From Desulfoferrobacter suflitae (GTDB taxonomy: Bacteria > Desulfobacterota > Syntrophobacteria > Syntrophobacterales > Syntrophobacteraceae), in contig NZ_JAIBKA010000002.1 of the NCBI RefSeq assembly GCF_022603395.1, forward strand, positions 547,324 to 611,323: a stretch of 64,000 nucleotides of DNA. Reading direction: 5' to 3'. The notes under the pieces are model-generated. The model saw only the letters and a program-made list of their open reading frames with translations. It was not told the DNA's origin and searched no databases. This document shows, piece by piece, positions 1-8,067 of this stretch. The first letter of the stretch is position 1. Each line of letters starts with the position of its first letter. A program made the translations under genes and the position numbers.

Positions 1-281
1 ACATGTTTTCCCTCTTTCAGGATCTCTACCACCTTCTCACAATTGGTTTGCCACGCTGTTTCCAGGCTTTCCGGGTTGAATGTCATCGGGAAATTCAGTT
101 GATCAACCGGAACGTTCCCTGGCAGATGACCCTTTACAATCTCATAAGCCAGGCTGTAATCATTCTTACTGGAGGCAGCAGCAAAAACATGCGCCACCTT
201 GCCCAAAACGTTGACCGCCTTGAGAGTCAAAAGCTCAGGGTCTCCCGGCCCAACTCCGATGCCATACAATGTACCAAGCAT
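1..281 (-). CDS. cbiL: Precorrin-2/cobalt-factor-2 C20-methyltransferase, N-terminal part (runs off the left edge)
   Basis: Only the first 93 codons are inside the window. The visible N-terminus begins MLGTLYGIGVGPGDPELLTL, the glycine-rich GxGPGDPxLLTLKA start of tetrapyrrole SAM-dependent methyltransferases. The C20-methyltransferase (CbiL/CobI) usually begins in this way with 'G.LYGIGVGPGDPELLT'. The enzyme transfers a methyl group from S-adenosylmethionine to C20 of precorrin-2 or cobalt-factor II in the cytoplasm. The ATG at 279-281 lies 14 bases after the stop of cbiC, so the two are surely cotranscribed and under the upstream cobalamin riboswitch. The anaerobic name cbiL is preferred because the organism looks like an anaerobe, but CobI cannot be excluded from this fragment. 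Confidence 0.85.
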   Translation of the reverse strand, partial: MLGTLYGIGVGPGDPELLTLKAVNVLGKVAHVFAAASSKNDYSLAYEIVKGHLPGNVPVDQLNFPMTFNPESLETAWQTNCEKVVEILKEGKH

Positions 282-295
282 AACTTTCCCTCTGT

Positions 296-973
296 TCACT
301 CAGGTCTGGCCAATTCCATCAAAGCATGCAGAATCGCAACGGCTACGGTGCTTCCGCCTTTTCGGCCGAGCACGGTTATCGATGGTTGCTCCTTGTGCTC
401 CCAAAGGGCATCCTTGGACTCTGCTGCCTGGACGAAGCCTACGGGAACTCCGATGACAACAGCCGGCCGAATGCCTTCTTCCTTAACCAAACGCAGTATC
501 TCAAGCAGGGCTGTTGGTGCGTTTCCAATGGCCAGGATACTTCCCTCAAGCTGCTCTGAATACTTTCGGAAGGCGGCTACCGATCGCGTTGTCCCCAGTT
601 GTTCCGCCCACAACTGCGATGCGCTGTCCGTCGCGGGTGTTATCACTCTGGTCCCGAACCAATTCAGCCGCCAGGGCGAGAGGCCTGTGTGAATCATTCG
701 GGTATCGGTAATGACTTTTTCGCCCCTTCTCAGGGCCTTCATGGCGGCATCAATCGATAGCGGGTGAAACCGAACCCAGCGGGCGTAATCAAAATCACCT
801 GTAGTATGAATGATGCGCCTGACGATTTGCCATTGATCAGGCTGAAATTCATGCGGCCCCATTTCTGCGTCGATGATGTTGAAGCTCTTGTCCTCTATAG
901 TTTGCCCTGCATTCACCAACCCCGGGCGACTCGCTTCGGCACAATCTTTGGACTCCGAGGCCATCTCCGTCAT
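296..973 (-). CDS. cbiC: Precorrin-8X/cobalt-precorrin-8 methylmutase
   Basis: Moves the methyl group from C11 to C12 of precorrin-8X (or its cobalt form) to give hydrogenobyrinate or cobyrinate. The family signature is visible: 'KSFNIID' near residue 29, 'RRIIHTTGDFD' with the likely catalytic His56, 'VGFVQAAESK' and 'GRKGGSTVAVA' near the C-terminus. The length of 225 residues is normal for CbiC/CobH. I chose the ATG at 973 because it follows a GAGG sequence. The longer frame from a TTG at 1015 would start inside the T-tract of the riboswitch terminator and is unlikely. It is the first gene of the riboswitch-controlled operon and is followed 14 bases later by cbiL. Confidence 0.93.
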   Translation of the reverse strand: MTEMASESKDCAEASRPGLVNAGQTIEDKSFNIIDAEMGPHEFQPDQWQIVRRIIHTTGDFDYARWVRFHPLSIDAAMKALRRGEKVITDTRMIHTGLSPWRLNWFGTRVITPATDSASQLWAEQLGTTRSVAAFRKYSEQLEGSILAIGNAPTALLEILRLVKEEGIRPAVVIGVPVGFVQAAESKDALWEHKEQPSITVLGRKGGSTVAVAILHALMELARPE

Positions 974-1013
974 TCCTTCCTCGCTTTCACCCCGCAAAAT
1001 TTCCTCCAAAAGC

Positions 1014-1059
1014 AAAAAAGTCCTTGGACCTCACCTGGGAAGGTGGGATCGCAAGGACT
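1014..1059 (-). terminator. Riboswitch expression-platform terminator
   Basis: Read on the minus strand, AGTCCTTG (1059-1052) pairs with CAAGGACT (1026-1019) and is followed at once by a run of T residues (1019-1014). This is a Rho-independent terminator between the cobalamin riboswitch and cbiC, as expected of a transcriptional OFF switch. Confidence 0.85.
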
Positions 1060-1147
1060 GCACCCAGCTTACTTGATCCTCTGCTTCATGGAGGAAAAAT
1101 CCTCGTCCCCCACGTCTAATCCATACATTGTTGTTAGCATCAACTTC

Positions 1148-1318
1148 GGCTTCAGGCAGGTTTTCTGGCTTACGGATCGGTCTACTGGCCACTCCTTCCC
1201 GGCAATGTGATGTTGCCAGTGGTCTTTGTGGCTTTCGTCCCCGTTCACAGCGGCGGGCCCACGACGGATTTTCACCGTCTTCCCTATTAAATCCCGGACT
1301 CAGGATACCTGAACCTGC
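1148..1318 (-). promoter_or_regulatory. Cobalamin (adenosylcobalamin) riboswitch
   Basis: On the minus strand the conserved elements appear in the right order. 'TTTAATAGGGAA' and 'GGTGAAAATCC' come first, then a GGGCCCGCCGCTGT segment, then 'AAAGCCAC...GACCACTGG', then 'CCGGGAAGG', and finally the B12 box 'GTAAGCCAGAAAACCTGCC'. Flanking GGTTCAGG and CCTGAAGCC can close stem P1. It precedes cbiC-cbiL and is followed by a terminator hairpin at 1059-1014. Excess adenosylcobalamin should therefore stop transcription of this biosynthetic operon. The edges are approximate. Confidence 0.95.
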
Positions 1319-1431
1319 TATTTTTCAAAGAACCGATGTCCGTTCTGTATCGTTAACCGGCAGCATATACAGCTCAACACCGAGCTTAGGGCAAAAACCG
1401 TGCAGCAAACCTGCAGAATTGACAGTCTATA

Positions 1432-1460
1432 TCTCTATCTTATTTGAAATGCTGCGTCAA
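1432..1460 (-). promoter_or_regulatory. Possible sigma-70 promoter for the riboswitch/cbiC operon
   Basis: Minus strand TTGACG (1460-1455), a 17-base spacer, then TAGAGA (1437-1432), about 115 bases upstream of the riboswitch. The -35 is good and the -10 only fair. The rest of 1319-1608 holds no gene. A perfect 7+7 hairpin, GCGGGTA/TACCCGC at 1535-1551, lies just after the DUF1992 gene but has no T-tract. Confidence 0.4.
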
Positions 1461-1608
1461 TGGCAGGCTTATCCACCTTTCTCAAAATCTTGCATCCCCG
1501 CGCGGAAGGCAATTTGCTTGCTCTGAAACAGTGGTGCGGGTAGTATACCCGCGCGATCCAGAAAATGATAATCTTCGTGCGGCGGACTGGTAGCGGGCAG
1601 TTCGCTGG

Positions 1609-2010
1609 TCAGCTGGGTTTGTCCTGGCGGTTGACTTTTACTTTGTCCAATACCTTTTCGTAGTAATGCTGGTTTTCTTCAAGCAAGAGGGAGCCTTTTC
1701 GAGTCATGCTGAGCTTCATCATGAGGTAGTTGAGCTTTTTCATCTGCTTATACTTCTCCTGAGTGTCCTGAATGCCCGCGAGCAGTGCTTCAGTGTTGTG
1801 GATTTCTTTGCGCAATTCCAATTCCGGAGGAATGCAGTCGGCGTTTTTAAGGATTTTATAAGCCAGGCGGAGATCCTGGGGTAGGTGGCTGTCATCTTCC
1901 AGGTTCAAAGGCTGACCTTGCCCGGGGAGGTCTTCAAATTCCCCGCGCTCCATCGCTTCGCGGATCTTCTGGTCGGCAATTTTGTCGAATATGTGAAATA
2001 TGTTGCTCAT
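1609..2010 (-). CDS. DUF1992 (DnaJ-homologue C28 domain) protein
   Basis: A 133-residue soluble protein with the hallmark N-terminus of DUF1992: 'ADQKIREAMERGEFEDLPGQGQPL' is an acidic and Gly/Pro-rich turn (residues about 12-36) found in bacterial DUF1992 proteins and in the eukaryotic DNAJC28 family. The function is not established. The C-terminal half is helical and Lys-rich (from about residue 66), with the usual 'EELRKEI' type helices. It stands alone between the cobalamin operon leader and a divergent gene at 2101, so context adds nothing. The ATG start at 2010 gives the usual family length. Confidence 0.85.
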   Translation of the reverse strand: MSNIFHIFDKIADQKIREAMERGEFEDLPGQGQPLNLEDDSHLPQDLRLAYKILKNADCIPPELELRKEIHNTEALLAGIQDTQEKYKQMKKLNYLMMKLSMTRKGSLLLEENQHYYEKVLDKVKVNRQDKPS

Positions 2011-2100
2011 TGCGATCCCATGAATAAGTTATTGTTCCTTCACTGAGAGGGCCGTCAACCATTATAGCAAAATTTGCTGAAGTGATTAGGTACAGCTACT

Positions 2101-2811
2101 ATGCAATTTGACAAAAAGATTCAAGACGTTTCGTCATCACAGCCGCCTCATTTTCCCCCCAGGCAAATCTACATCTTGGGAGCCGGCCACTTTGGCCGCG
2201 TGGCGAGTCAGCGGTTAAGCCGCCGTTACGCGGAGGCCTCGATTCTTGTCATCGATTCGAGCACAGAAAACCTTTCCAGGATAGAAGAAGAATTCTCCCT
2301 GCCGGTGGTGCACGCGGAAGCAGTCTCCTACCTTTGCTCAAACCGGTTTTCAGAAGATCAATGGATCATTCCGGCAATCCCCGTGCACGTAGCTTTCCAG
2401 TGGCTGATGTACCAACTCAAGTCGGTGCATACCGTCAATCAGATGGGCGTTCCCCAGGCGGTGGACAAAAAAGTTCCGCATCCGTTCAGGATGAACAGCA
2501 AGACGCTGTACGCCAGCTATGCCACGTTCAAATGCCCCGATGCATGCAATGAACCGGACGAGATCTGTACCTATACGGGTGAACCCAGGCAGGGGAATCT
2601 ATTTGACGATTTGACGCGGGTGGAAGTGCCCGGCTTTGCTATCGTGGTTGTGCGCAGTTGGCAACTGGCGCCCGGCGTTGGAGGCTATCCGGGTAGTTCT
2701 CTCACGGGTGCTCTCGAGGCAATCCAGTGCACTCCAGGCAATTACCTCATCGCCACTAGTTGTCGCTGCCACGGGGTCATAGATGCGCTCGGATGGTCTG
2801 ATTCAAACTGA
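2101..2811 (+). CDS. Unrecognised Rossmann-fold protein with five clustered cysteines
   Basis: A 236-residue protein whose N-terminus holds a dinucleotide-binding motif, GAGHFG (residues 27-32), followed by 'VIDSS' at the end of the second beta strand. The start resembles a TrkA-N/KTN domain. The acidic residue after that strand suggests NAD(H) rather than NADP(H). The C-terminal two thirds are not a TrkA domain that I recognise. They contain Cys145, Cys149, Cys156, Cys210, Cys221 and Cys223 plus His224, near 'CPDACNEPDEIC' and 'CRCHG', which could bind a metal or an Fe-S cluster. No transmembrane segment is evident. The neighbours (DUF1992 on the other strand, then mazG convergent) do not suggest a role. 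Function unknown. Confidence 0.7.
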   Translation: MQFDKKIQDVSSSQPPHFPPRQIYILGAGHFGRVASQRLSRRYAEASILVIDSSTENLSRIEEEFSLPVVHAEAVSYLCSNRFSEDQWIIPAIPVHVAFQWLMYQLKSVHTVNQMGVPQAVDKKVPHPFRMNSKTLYASYATFKCPDACNEPDEICTYTGEPRQGNLFDDLTRVEVPGFAIVVVRSWQLAPGVGGYPGSSLTGALEAIQCTPGNYLIATSCRCHGVIDALGWSDSN

Positions 2812-2929
2812 TGTGTGATCCCTTTGCCCGCTTGCCATGTTCGGCGGAAGGAAGGGCCGGCGCCGGGGGGCCGTGATCAGATGCCGATCCTTTGATACTC
2901 CCGCCTGCGGCTGCGGTTGAACCGCACGG

Positions 2930-3649
2930 TCACCCGGCAAGGGCGGGATCTCTGCTGTTTAGAGATTCCTGCATCGGCTGCAGGGCGCTGTGCAGAATAT
3001 CTTCTGCCCGATACCCTTCCAGGCGCGCCAGATTCACCAAACTGATGAAAAGTTCTGCAATGGCTCCTGCAGATAATTGTTCTCCACTCTCCAGTCTTTT
3101 TACAAGTAAATGGCTTTTGATAGAAAAATCCTGGACTTGATGATGCATGTCATTCAAGCGAGTACTCTTATCGTGCGATGAACGTGACAGAAGCCGATAA
3201 GCTCGCATGAGTGCCGGTAAGGTTTCAGGTATGTCGCCGTTGGACTTATTGCCGGAAGCTCTTTCGCCGGCCTTTATCTTTTCCCAGTTGAGGCGAACTT
3301 CTTGGGGAGTTCGGGCACTGGCATTGCCAAACACATGCGGGTGCCGCCGTATCATTTTTGCAGTGATGAGATCACAGACATCATCGAGTAAAAAATCATT
3401 GTTCTCCTCATACAGACGGATCAAAAAGAACACCATGAAAAGCAGATCCCCAAGTTCTTCTGCAGCTTCCTGGGGCAAGCCGCTGCGCACCGCCGCCGCA
3501 GCTTCATGAGCCTCTTCGATGAGATACGTCTGCACGCTTTCGGGGGTTTGTTTGCGGTCCCATGGACACCCTGATTCACTCCGAAGTTGCTTGATAATCT
3601 TCCAAATTTGTTGAACTTTTTCCCATCGTAAGTTTTCGGCTTCGGTCAT
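2930..3649 (-). CDS. mazG: Nucleoside triphosphate pyrophosphohydrolase MazG
   Basis: Hydrolyses (d)NTPs to NMP and pyrophosphate and is thought to clean aberrant nucleotides from the pool. The first MazG domain is clear: 'CPWDRKQTPESV' (28-39), the metal-binding EEAHE (45-49) and EELGD (64-68). A second, weaker MazG-like repeat fills residues 115-230, ending in a helix with 'GYRAEDIL', so the 239-residue length fits the two-domain form. The ATG at 3649 overlaps the stop of cvpA by four bases (ATGA), which points to translational coupling. Confidence 0.95.
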   Translation of the reverse strand: MTEAENLRWEKVQQIWKIIKQLRSESGCPWDRKQTPESVQTYLIEEAHEAAAAVRSGLPQEAAEELGDLLFMVFFLIRLYEENNDFLLDDVCDLITAKMIRRHPHVFGNASARTPQEVRLNWEKIKAGERASGNKSNGDIPETLPALMRAYRLLSRSSHDKSTRLNDMHHQVQDFSIKSHLLVKRLESGEQLSAGAIAELFISLVNLARLEGYRAEDILHSALQPMQESLNSRDPALAG

Positions 3650-4248
3650 TGTTGGAATTTCACCCCTCGGTTGTCTCTATCCTGCCATGCAATTCCTGCT
3701 GCTCTGGTCTTCTCGTAAGCCGTCCAATAGCGCTCGATTTCCAGCCGTTTGCGTTCGAACAGTTGCTGGACGCTCGCAGGCGTCGCCTGGATCACAATTC
3801 TTGCCATCCCCTGAATGTGAGGGGCCAAGTACGATTTGTGGAGGAGGGGGCTCTTGGCGGAGATAAAAAAGGTGAGCGTGGAAATGACAATGATACTGAA
3901 GGCAAGCGCCTTGCCGAGGCCTACCCCGACCCCAAAAAATCGGTCGAAAAAGCCCAGCCCGGTTCTGTACAGCAATTTTGATATCCCGAAGCCAAATAGG
4001 CCTACGCAGAACCAGGCCAGAAGAAATAACGTGATGAAACTGATGACGTGGACGGCCGTCAGATTTGGAAATGCATGCGCAAGCCTGGCTGCGACACCTT
4101 CATAATAGTGTGCTGCCGTCAGGAACCCGCCGCATAGGCTGGCGATACCGAATATCTGGGCGACAGCCCCGCGCCAAATTCCCCGCACAACACAAATGAC
4201 GGTTACGCCCAGAAGAATCCAATCGAGAGAGTTCATCGTTTTTTCCAT
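3646..4248 (-). CDS. cvpA: CvpA family membrane protein
   Basis: Four hydrophobic segments are visible: 'LDWILLGVTVICVV', then 'AQIFGIASLCGGFLTAA', then 'VISFITLFLLAWFCVGLFGFGI' and 'GLGKALAFSIIVISTLTFFIS', followed by a charged cytoplasmic tail. This is the CvpA/colicin V production fold, and 'GxxRGxxxQ' after the first helix is its typical signature. The start is uncertain. The frame is open from a GTG at 4269, an ATG at 4248 lies directly after AAGGAGT, and the ATG at 4236 (MNSLDW) has that same Shine-Dalgarno at wider spacing. It is coupled to mazG. The role of CvpA in this group is not known in detail. A role in envelope stress is inferred from other bacteria. Confidence 0.88.
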   Translation of the reverse strand: MEKTMNSLDWILLGVTVICVVRGIWRGAVAQIFGIASLCGGFLTAAHYYEGVAARLAHAFPNLTAVHVISFITLFLLAWFCVGLFGFGISKLLYRTGLGFFDRFFGVGVGLGKALAFSIIVISTLTFFISAKSPLLHKSYLAPHIQGMARIVIQATPASVQQLFERKRLEIERYWTAYEKTRAAGIAWQDRDNRGVKFQQ

Positions 4249-4436
4249 ACTCCTTGTCCACTCACTCACACTTGCCCCCTATTATTCCACACAAGCCGGA
4301 TCACGTCCAGTCTCGCCCAGAGTAACCCAATGGACGGCTGCCTCCTTGGCGGTATTTGGCGGGCATGACGCAGGGTTAGGCCCGGATCCGCCCCCCATAG
4401 GCACGTGTAACTCACTCAATTTCAATGCATTTTTTT

Positions 4437-4455
4437 AAATAGAAATTTTCTATTT
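4437..4455. repeat. 19-base palindrome upstream of phoH
   Basis: AAATAGAAA-T-TTTCTATTT is a perfect inverted repeat with 9-base arms around one central base. It lies 33 bases upstream of the phoH -35 element and could be an operator. As RNA it would form only a weak A/U hairpin. Confidence 0.5.
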
Positions 4456-4487
4456 GCATGCTCATGCAGGGGGGAATTATAGAAAGG

Positions 4488-4516
4488 TTGTCGGGACTGC
4501 AAATAGATGTTAGCTA
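4488..4516 (+). promoter_or_regulatory. Likely sigma-70 promoter of the phoH operon
   Basis: TTGTCG (4488-4493), 17-base spacer, TAGCTA (4511-4516). Transcription would start near 4523, about 35 bases before the proposed phoH start. Confidence 0.55.
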
Positions 4517-4556
4517 TTTTAGCTTTACCCAGTCCTGCACAGGTTGAGAATTTGAA

Positions 4557-5597
4557 TTGAAGACCCCTCATTTCATTCATGGAGTGAGTACGAAAAAGAG
4601 ACTTCAGAACAAGGAATATGGGGATATAGTGGCGCAGCTTTCCTTTGACGACAATCTGCTGGTTCAACAGCTTGCTGGAGGGCAGAACAGCCACATCAAA
4701 ATCATTGAAAAGCAGCTCGATGTGCGCGTTCATCTTCGCGGGAATCAGTTTTCCATCACGGGAGATCCTGCGCAAGTAGACTTGGCAATCCGTTTGCTTA
4801 AAGAACTGGCGGACTTGATACAGAGTGGTCACCCCCTCTATGCAAGCGACATTGTGTATGCTATCCGCATTCTCAGCGAAAACATGAACCGCAGCTTAAA
4901 AGACATCTTCCTCGATCGTGTTTTTATCGCCTCCAACAAGCGCACAATAACACCCAAGAGCGTAAAGCAAAAAGAATACATTGAAGCCATTCGGCAGCAT
5001 GACATCGTATTTGGCATTGGGCCCGCCGGGACCGGCAAGACGTATCTGGCCATGGCCATGGCGGTGGCGGCCATGAGCAAAGAGCTGGTTCGTCGTGTGG
5101 TGCTGGTTCGCCCGGCGGTCGAGGCCGGAGAGAAGCTGGGATTCCTGCCGGGCGATCTGGCAGAAAAAGTCAATCCGTACTTGCGCCCCCTGTATGATGC
5201 CCTCCACGATATGATGGATTTTGAAAAGGCCTCCGGTCTCATTCAGCGGGGAGCAATTGAGGTTGCTCCCCTGGCGTTCATGCGAGGACGCACACTGAAT
5301 GATGCTTTTGTGATTCTTGATGAAGCTCAGAACACCACCACCGAACAGATGAAGATGTTTTTGACCCGGTTGGGCTTGAGCTCCAAGGCGGTCATTACCG
5401 GCGACATCACCCAGATCGATTTGCCCGAAAACAAGACTTCCGGCCTGGTGGAAGCCATCGAGCTTCTGCGAGGTATTCAAGGCATAGGATTCGTGTTTTT
5501 TTCCAACCGGGATGTTGTGCGCCACCGCCTGGTTCAAGAGATCATCCAGGCTTACGAGCGGGTCGAGGGCCGCAGGCTTAGGTCTGATGCCAGTTAA
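4557..5597 (+). CDS. phoH: PhoH family ATPase (PhoL/YbeZ type)
   Basis: A 346-residue cytoplasmic ATPase. The N-terminal third looks like the KH-like region of YbeZ ('[17 protein letters not shown]'). The PhoH domain has Walker A GPAGTGKT near residue 155 and Walker B 'FVILDEAQN' near residue 250. The TTG at 4557 is the first in-frame start, no clear Shine-Dalgarno precedes it, and the true start could be slightly different. The order phoH, 7TM-HD gene, ybeY is a common conserved cluster. PhoH and YbeY are linked to rRNA maturation and RNA quality control in other bacteria, so the same is inferred here. Confidence 0.93.
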   Translation: MKTPHFIHGVSTKKRLQNKEYGDIVAQLSFDDNLLVQQLAGGQNSHIKIIEKQLDVRVHLRGNQFSITGDPAQVDLAIRLLKELADLIQSGHPLYASDIVYAIRILSENMNRSLKDIFLDRVFIASNKRTITPKSVKQKEYIEAIRQHDIVFGIGPAGTGKTYLAMAMAVAAMSKELVRRVVLVRPAVEAGEKLGFLPGDLAEKVNPYLRPLYDALHDMMDFEKASGLIQRGAIEVAPLAFMRGRTLNDAFVILDEAQNTTTEQMKMFLTRLGLSSKAVITGDITQIDLPENKTSGLVEAIELLRGIQGIGFVFFSNRDVVRHRLVQEIIQAYERVEGRRLRSDAS

Positions 5598-5610
5598 CGG
5601 AATTTAAGCC

Positions 5611-8067
5611 ATGAGCAGGGAAAAGCGCGACACGGATAAAAATAAGAGCAAGACAAGAGGACTTTTGCAGCGCAGAATATTCCCGCTGGCTGTGCGCGAC
5701 ACTTCGTTTCAGAAGGGGATCCTGCTGGCGGGACTCAGCCTTATCATAGCCGTGCTGCTCACTCCATCATTTACAGTCAGCAATCCTTCCTATGAGCTTG
5801 GCGATGTAGCTGACCGCAATATCAAGGCAAGGCGGGATTTTCTCATAGAAGACGAGGAAGCGACCTTGAGCAGGCGCGAAGAAGCGTTGCGTCAAGCGCC
5901 TCTGGTGTACGATTTGGATGAAAGAGTTGCTGACAGCGCGCTTGCCAAAGTGCAAGCAGCTTTCGAGAGAATGAGAGCAGTGTTGGCCCAGCAAGACAGG
6001 GCCACTCTCGCGCCTGATCGAGCTATCGAGTCCGGGACTCACATGACGCCCCCCTCCGACCAGGAGGTCCTTGGGTTAAAAAGAGATTTTGAAGTTGTAT
6101 TGGGTGTCCATCTGAAAGACGAGGTCTTTCTTACCCTCGCCGAGGGAGGATTTAACGAGCAGATGGAAAACATTTTATGCCAACTGCTCAAGAATGCATT
6201 TGAACAAAAAATCGTAGCCAACCAGGCTCTGCTGCGTGATGCTCTCAATAAGGAAATTGTGGTACGCAATGTAGCATCCGGAGAAGAGGTCGTTTTACCG
6301 CCCCCTCACCCGTTTCCGGACCTTCAGGAAGCGCGGAAAGCTGTGCGCATGCGGGCACTTGATGAATCTCTGGAAACCGGACAGTCCCTGGCCCTCGCTT
6401 TTCTGGCAGCACAACTTCTCAAACCCAATCTCACCTTCAGTATCGGTGCCACAGAGGCACTTCGGCAACAGGTGCATGAGGCTGTCAAACCCGTGTATTT
6501 GCAGGTGAAAAAGAATGAAATGCTCGTGCGAGAAGGGCAGAAAATCGGACCGGACGAAATGCTGCGCCTTAAGGCGTATCAACAGGGGCGGTCAACGCGG
6601 CACCCTTCGATCGTCTTTTTCTCCATTTTTCTTTTCAGCGGACTCTGCATCCGCCTTGTAGTCCTGGTTTCCCGCCAGCACTTGCCAACCTATCGGATGG
6701 GGTCTGAGGATTTAATATTTTTAGGGGTGCTGCTGGTCTTGCTGCTGACGACAGCCCGATTTACCCTGTGGATGTCGGATATCGTGGGAGACAGCTCGGG
6801 TGTGTTAACGGGCGATGCGCTGGTCTACGCCATTCCCATGGGGGCAGGGGCCATGCTGGCCGGCATTTTCTTTGGCGTCACTGTGTCGCTGATTTTCTCG
6901 TTGGTTGCGACGATCTTCGCCGGCATGCTGTTTGGCATGGATTTCTGGCTTTTCTTTTATTTTTTATTTGGCTCGTTCGTGGCCGCTCATGCCGTAACAC
7001 CCTGCAGAAATCGGATGATCCCCATTAAGGCGGGCCTTCTGGTGGGGGCCGGCAACGTCATATTGATCGTGCTGAGCGCTCTCCTCAACCAGGATTGGGT
7101 CATTTTGAAAATTCTGATGAATGCCTTCTTTGGATTTTGTGGCGGTATTTTTTCCGGCATTCTTGTTACAGGCCTTACCCCTCTCGCCGAAATGGTGTTC
7201 GGTTACACCACTGATATCCAACTCCTCGAACTGGCCTCTATGGACCAGCCTCTGCTTCAGGAATTGATGATGCAGGCTCCCGGAACGTACCATCACAGTA
7301 TTATTGTAGGCAACATGGTCGAAGGAGCGGCTAGATCCATTGGCGCTAATTCACTGTTGGCGAGAGTGGCCGGTTACTACCATGACATTGGTAAAATCAG
7401 AAAACCTCATTATTACATAGAAAATCAATTTGACTGCCAAAACCCTCATCACAAACTTGCTCCTTCCATGAGCAGTCTTATTTTGATGTCGCACGTCAAG
7501 GAAGGGGTCGAACTGGCCCGGCAGCATCGCCTGGGAAAGTCGATTATTGACATCATCAGCCAACATCACGGCAAGAGCTTTATCTCATTTTTTTATAACA
7601 AAGCCCTGGACGCCAGGGAAAAGGCGCAAACGAGCAAGCGTTCAGAGCTCCCCCCCATTGATATAGATGACTATCGTTATCCCGGTCCCAAGCCCCAGAC
7701 CAAGGAAGCGGGCCTGGTCATGCTGGCCGATGTGGTGGAAGCGGCGTGCCGCTCTCTCTCCGATCCGACGCCGGCAAGGATTAAAGGATTGGTTAATCGA
7801 CTGATCAACAATATTTTCAGCGATGGCCAACTGGAAGAATGCGAACTGACACTGAAGGATCTCCATCAAATAGCCAAGCATTTCAATCAGGTCCTGGCTA
7901 CTGTGCACCACCGAAGGGTTGAATACCCAGTCGCCCAGGCTGCTAATGGAAAGGCTAAGACCGATGCCGGTGATTCAAGTCAGCGTGAACCAAAGCAGGA
8001 TAAAGATCGATCATCTCCGGCTCGAGAGGGCGGCCAGGGCGACCTTAAACGCCTTGGGCTACACTGA
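5611..8067 (+). CDS. 7TM-HD family membrane phosphohydrolase (PgpH/YqfF type, probable c-di-AMP phosphodiesterase)
   Basis: 818 residues with the full 7TMR-HD layout. There is a first membrane helix at about 36-53, then an extracytoplasmic 7TMR-HDED domain at about 60-300. A block of seven membrane helices follows at about 325-530, and then a cytoplasmic HD domain with His561/His562 and the HD pair at 591-592 ('YYHDIGKI'). The tail after about residue 760 is charged and probably disordered. Members such as Listeria PgpH hydrolyse c-di-AMP. Whether this one does so depends on a c-di-AMP cyclase that is not in the window. The gene follows phoH by 13 bases, and its 3' end overlaps ybeY by about 100 bases, so the two share that DNA in different frames. 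Confidence 0.93.
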   Translation: MSREKRDTDKNKSKTRGLLQRRIFPLAVRDTSFQKGILLAGLSLIIAVLLTPSFTVSNPSYELGDVADRNIKARRDFLIEDEEATLSRREEALRQAPLVYDLDERVADSALAKVQAAFERMRAVLAQQDRATLAPDRAIESGTHMTPPSDQEVLGLKRDFEVVLGVHLKDEVFLTLAEGGFNEQMENILCQLLKNAFEQKIVANQALLRDALNKEIVVRNVASGEEVVLPPPHPFPDLQEARKAVRMRALDESLETGQSLALAFLAAQLLKPNLTFSIGATEALRQQVHEAVKPVYLQVKKNEMLVREGQKIGPDEMLRLKAYQQGRSTRHPSIVFFSIFLFSGLCIRLVVLVSRQHLPTYRMGSEDLIFLGVLLVLLLTTARFTLWMSDIVGDSSGVLTGDALVYAIPMGAGAMLAGIFFGVTVSLIFSLVATIFAGMLFGMDFWLFFYFLFGSFVAAHAVTPCRNRMIPIKAGLLVGAGNVILIVLSALLNQDWVILKILMNAFFGFCGGIFSGILVTGLTPLAEMVFGYTTDIQLLELASMDQPLLQELMMQAPGTYHHSIIVGNMVEGAARSIGANSLLARVAGYYHDIGKIRKPHYYIENQFDCQNPHHKLAPSMSSLILMSHVKEGVELARQHRLGKSIIDIISQHHGKSFISFFYNKALDAREKAQTSKRSELPPIDIDDYRYPGPKPQTKEAGLVMLADVVEAACRSLSDPTPARIKGLVNRLINNIFSDGQLEECELTLKDLHQIAKHFNQVLATVHHRRVEYPVAQAANGKAKTDAGDSSQREPKQDKDRSSPAREGGQGDLKRLGLH

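Noticed and set aside
764..1210. 148-codon frame on the plus strand across the riboswitch
   Set aside because: It runs antisense to cbiC and the cobalamin riboswitch, whose conserved elements explain the sequence.
1535..1551. GCGGGTA/TACCCGC hairpin as a terminator
   Set aside because: A perfect stem, but neither strand has a T-tract after it, so a terminator role is not supported.
4422..4832. 136-codon minus-strand frame over the phoH start
   Set aside because: Antisense to the phoH coding region and its promoter. It is a shadow of the real gene.
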